DNA of 14,547 nucleotides from Paracoccaceae bacterium. GTDB lineage: Bacteria; Pseudomonadota; Alphaproteobacteria; Rhodobacterales; Rhodobacteraceae. Below are positions 13,351 to 14,547 of this stretch, piece by piece; positions within the stretch are counted from its first letter, which is position 1, and each line of letters opens with the position of its first letter. The stretch is taken from positions 1 to 14,547 of the forward strand of contig PXES01000123.1 of the NCBI GenBank assembly GCA_003564655.1, given 5' to 3'. The notes under the pieces were generated by a model. It had not been told where the DNA came from, ran no database searches, and was given only the letters and a program-made list of their open reading frames with translations. A program made the position numbers and the translations under genes.

Positions 13351-13773
13351 ATGAAGCCTGAAACTTTCCTTCCCGAAGACTATCGACCGGCGGAGGACGA
13401 GCCGTTCATGAACGAGCGCCAGCTTGAATATTTCCGCCGCAAGCTGCTGGTCTGGAAAGAGGATATCCTCAAGGGCTCGCAAGAGACGCTGGCCGAACTC
13501 GCCAATTCCAGCCGCAACATCCCCGATATCGCCGACCGCGCCTCTGAAGAGACCGATCGCGCGCTGGAGTTGCGCACCCGCGACCGCCAGCGCAAGCTGA
13601 TCTCGAAGATCGACGCCGCGCTGCGCCGCATCGAGAATGGTGAATTCGGCTATTGCGAGGCGACGGGCGAGCGCATCTCGCTCAAGCGGCTGGACGCGCG
13701 GCCCATTGCCACGATGACGCTGCAGGCGCAGGAAGCGCATGAGCGTAGCGAGCGCGTGCATCGCGACGACTGA
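13351..13773 (+). CDS. dksA: DksA/TraR-family RNA polymerase-binding regulator
   Basis: A 140-aa protein. DksA enters the secondary channel of RNA polymerase and, with ppGpp, adjusts transcription in the stringent response. A long coiled coil (about residues 22-95) carries the tip motif D59-x2-D62-x-A64 in NIPDIADRAS. The globular end has GEFGYCEATGERISLKRLDARPIATMT. Aligned by eye with E. coli DksA, the four zinc cysteines become C102, T105, T123 and A126, so zinc cannot be held in the usual way. This is known for the Rhodobacter DksA, which works without the full zinc finger. The ATG at 13351 has GAGGAGCGG just upstream; the frame extends 16 codons further but without family character. A perfect hairpin terminator follows. 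Divergent from moxR. Confidence 0.93.
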   Translation: MKPETFLPEDYRPAEDEPFMNERQLEYFRRKLLVWKEDILKGSQETLAELANSSRNIPDIADRASEETDRALELRTRDRQRKLISKIDAALRRIENGEFGYCEATGERISLKRLDARPIATMTLQAQEAHERSERVHRDD

Positions 13774-13799
13774 GCGGCGCGGACGGGGTTTTTCGGATG

Positions 13800-13825
13800 C
13801 ACCGGGCGTCACCGCCCGGTGTTTT
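13800..13825 (+). terminator. Intrinsic terminator of dksA
   Basis: CACCGGGCG (13800-13808) and CGCCCGGTG (13813-13821) form a perfect 9-bp stem with a TCAC loop, followed by TTTT. It lies 26 bases past the dksA stop and before the monooxygenase start, so the two genes are probably separate units or linked only by read-through. Confidence 0.85.
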
Positions 13826-13843
13826 GCGTCTGATGGGGGGGTG

Positions 13844-14547
13844 ATGCGGCTGCGCGGGCTCGAGGTGCTGGTTGTGGGCGGCGGGGTGGCGGGGCTCGCG
13901 GGCGCCGCCGCGCTCGCGCAGCGCGGCGCGACCGTGCGCGTGCTGGAGCGTGCGGCGGGGTTCCATGAGGTCGGCGCGGGCGTGCAGATCAGCCCCAATG
14001 GCGCGCGGGTGATCGCGGCGCTCGGGCAGGGCGCGGCGCTGGCGGGCGCGGGGATGCGCGCGCGCGCCGTGGTGCTGCGCGCGGGCGGCACCGGGGGGCA
14101 GGTGCTGCGCATGGACCTGCCCCAGGGCGGCGCGGGGTTCCACCTGCTGCACCGCGCCGATCTGGTGGCGCTTCTGGCCGACGCGCTGGAGGGGGTGGAG
14201 CTTTCCTTCGGGGTCGAGGTTGCGGAGGTCGATCTTGCCGCCCCGCGCCCGACCGTCACGACCACCGCGGGCGAGACCATCGCCGCCGATCTGGTGCTGG
14301 GCGCGGATGGGGTGCAGTCGCGCCTGCGCGCCCCGGTGGCGGGGCAGGCGGCAGCGCCCTTCTTCACCGGGCAGGTCGCCTGGCGCGCGCTGATCCCCGC
14401 CGAGGCCGACCCGGCGCCCGAGGCACAGGTCTTCATGGGGCCGGGGCGGCATCTGGTCAGCTACCCGCTTAGGGGCGGGCGCCTGCGCAATATCGTCGCG
14501 GTGGAAGAGCGCGCGCAATGGGCGGCGGAAAGCTGGACGCAGACCGA
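13844..14547 (+). CDS. FAD-dependent monooxygenase (UbiH / salicylate hydroxylase-like), C-terminus beyond window
   Basis: An open frame of 234 codons plus two bases, cut by the right edge. The N-terminal FAD-binding fold has G12-x-G14-x2-G17 (VVGGGVAGLAG), the ribose-binding acid E35 (VLERA), then EVGAGVQISPNG. The second FAD motif is GADGVQSRLR at residues 153-162. This layout is that of class A flavoprotein monooxygenases, which use NAD(P)H and oxygen to hydroxylate aromatic rings; the substrate cannot be decided from this half. It is a cytoplasmic or peripheral enzyme. ATG 13844 is chosen; GTG 13841 directly before it is an alternative, and a G-rich stretch at 13835-13840 may serve as ribosome site. 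The coding strand is extremely G/C rich. A long open frame on the opposite strand (13174-14436) is a composition shadow. Confidence 0.92.
   Translation, partial: MRLRGLEVLVVGGGVAGLAGAAALAQRGATVRVLERAAGFHEVGAGVQISPNGARVIAALGQGAALAGAGMRARAVVLRAGGTGGQVLRMDLPQGGAGFHLLHRADLVALLADALEGVELSFGVEVAEVDLAAPRPTVTTTAGETIAADLVLGADGVQSRLRAPVAGQAAAPFFTGQVAWRALIPAEADPAPEAQVFMGPGRHLVSYPLRGGRLRNIVAVEERAQWAAESWTQT

Noticed and set aside
13174..14436. Minus-strand open frame of 420 codons opposite dksA and the monooxygenase
   Set aside because: It covers two genes with clear motifs on the plus strand plus a terminator; its translation is Ser/Arg/Pro/Thr rich, the usual shadow pattern.

Overview
The window reads as chromosome of a high-GC alphaproteobacterium, most likely Rhodobacterales (Rhodobacteraceae/Paracoccaceae). 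The reasons are strong G/C third-position bias, a DksA with the alphaproteobacterial loss of zinc cysteines, a tandem cyclophilin pair divergent from pgk, and a MoxR / DUF2927 / CoxE-like VWA cluster. I see no tRNA, rRNA, CRISPR array, transposase, integrase or prophage gene. Most of the window looks like ordinary core chromosome.

Layout. Positions 1-4547 (all minus strand) are a signalling and redox block: an OmpR-type response regulator, a 1-Cys-like peroxiredoxin with an unusual Pro/Gly-rich tail, a REC-EAL response regulator whose EAL site is degenerate, and a multi-PAS sensor protein that runs off the left edge. Positions 4777-5022 hold a small, possibly phasin-like gene. It has a clear sigma70-type promoter with a perfect inverted repeat on the start site. 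Positions 5244-7040 (minus) hold pgk, a two-TM small protein overlapping it by one base, and an FtsB/DivIC-like division protein. Positions 7190-8303 (plus) hold two overlapping cyclophilin-type prolyl isomerases, one cytoplasmic and one exported. Positions 8369-8782 (minus) encode a secreted DUF4168-like protein, separated from the isomerases by a strong hairpin terminator.

Positions 8934-13124 (minus) are a MoxR-type cluster: MoxR AAA+ ATPase, GNAT acetyltransferase, DUF2927 lipoprotein, a 54-aa membrane protein and a CoxE-like VWA protein. The VWA gene carries an in-frame TAA at codon 35, so it is broken or N-terminally truncated as written. Positions 13351-14547 (plus) hold dksA, a perfect hairpin terminator, and the first 234 codons of an FAD-dependent monooxygenase cut by the right edge.

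No wholly new system is evident. The best leads are the interrupted VWA gene with its 10-C homopolymer, the operator over the promoter of the 81-aa gene, the degenerate EAL response regulator beside a multi-PAS sensor, the peroxiredoxin tail, and the Met/Asp-rich start of the mature DUF4168 protein. Intergenic gaps are all under 300 bases; the two largest after the window's start (4548-4776 and 13125-13350) hold only candidate promoters.
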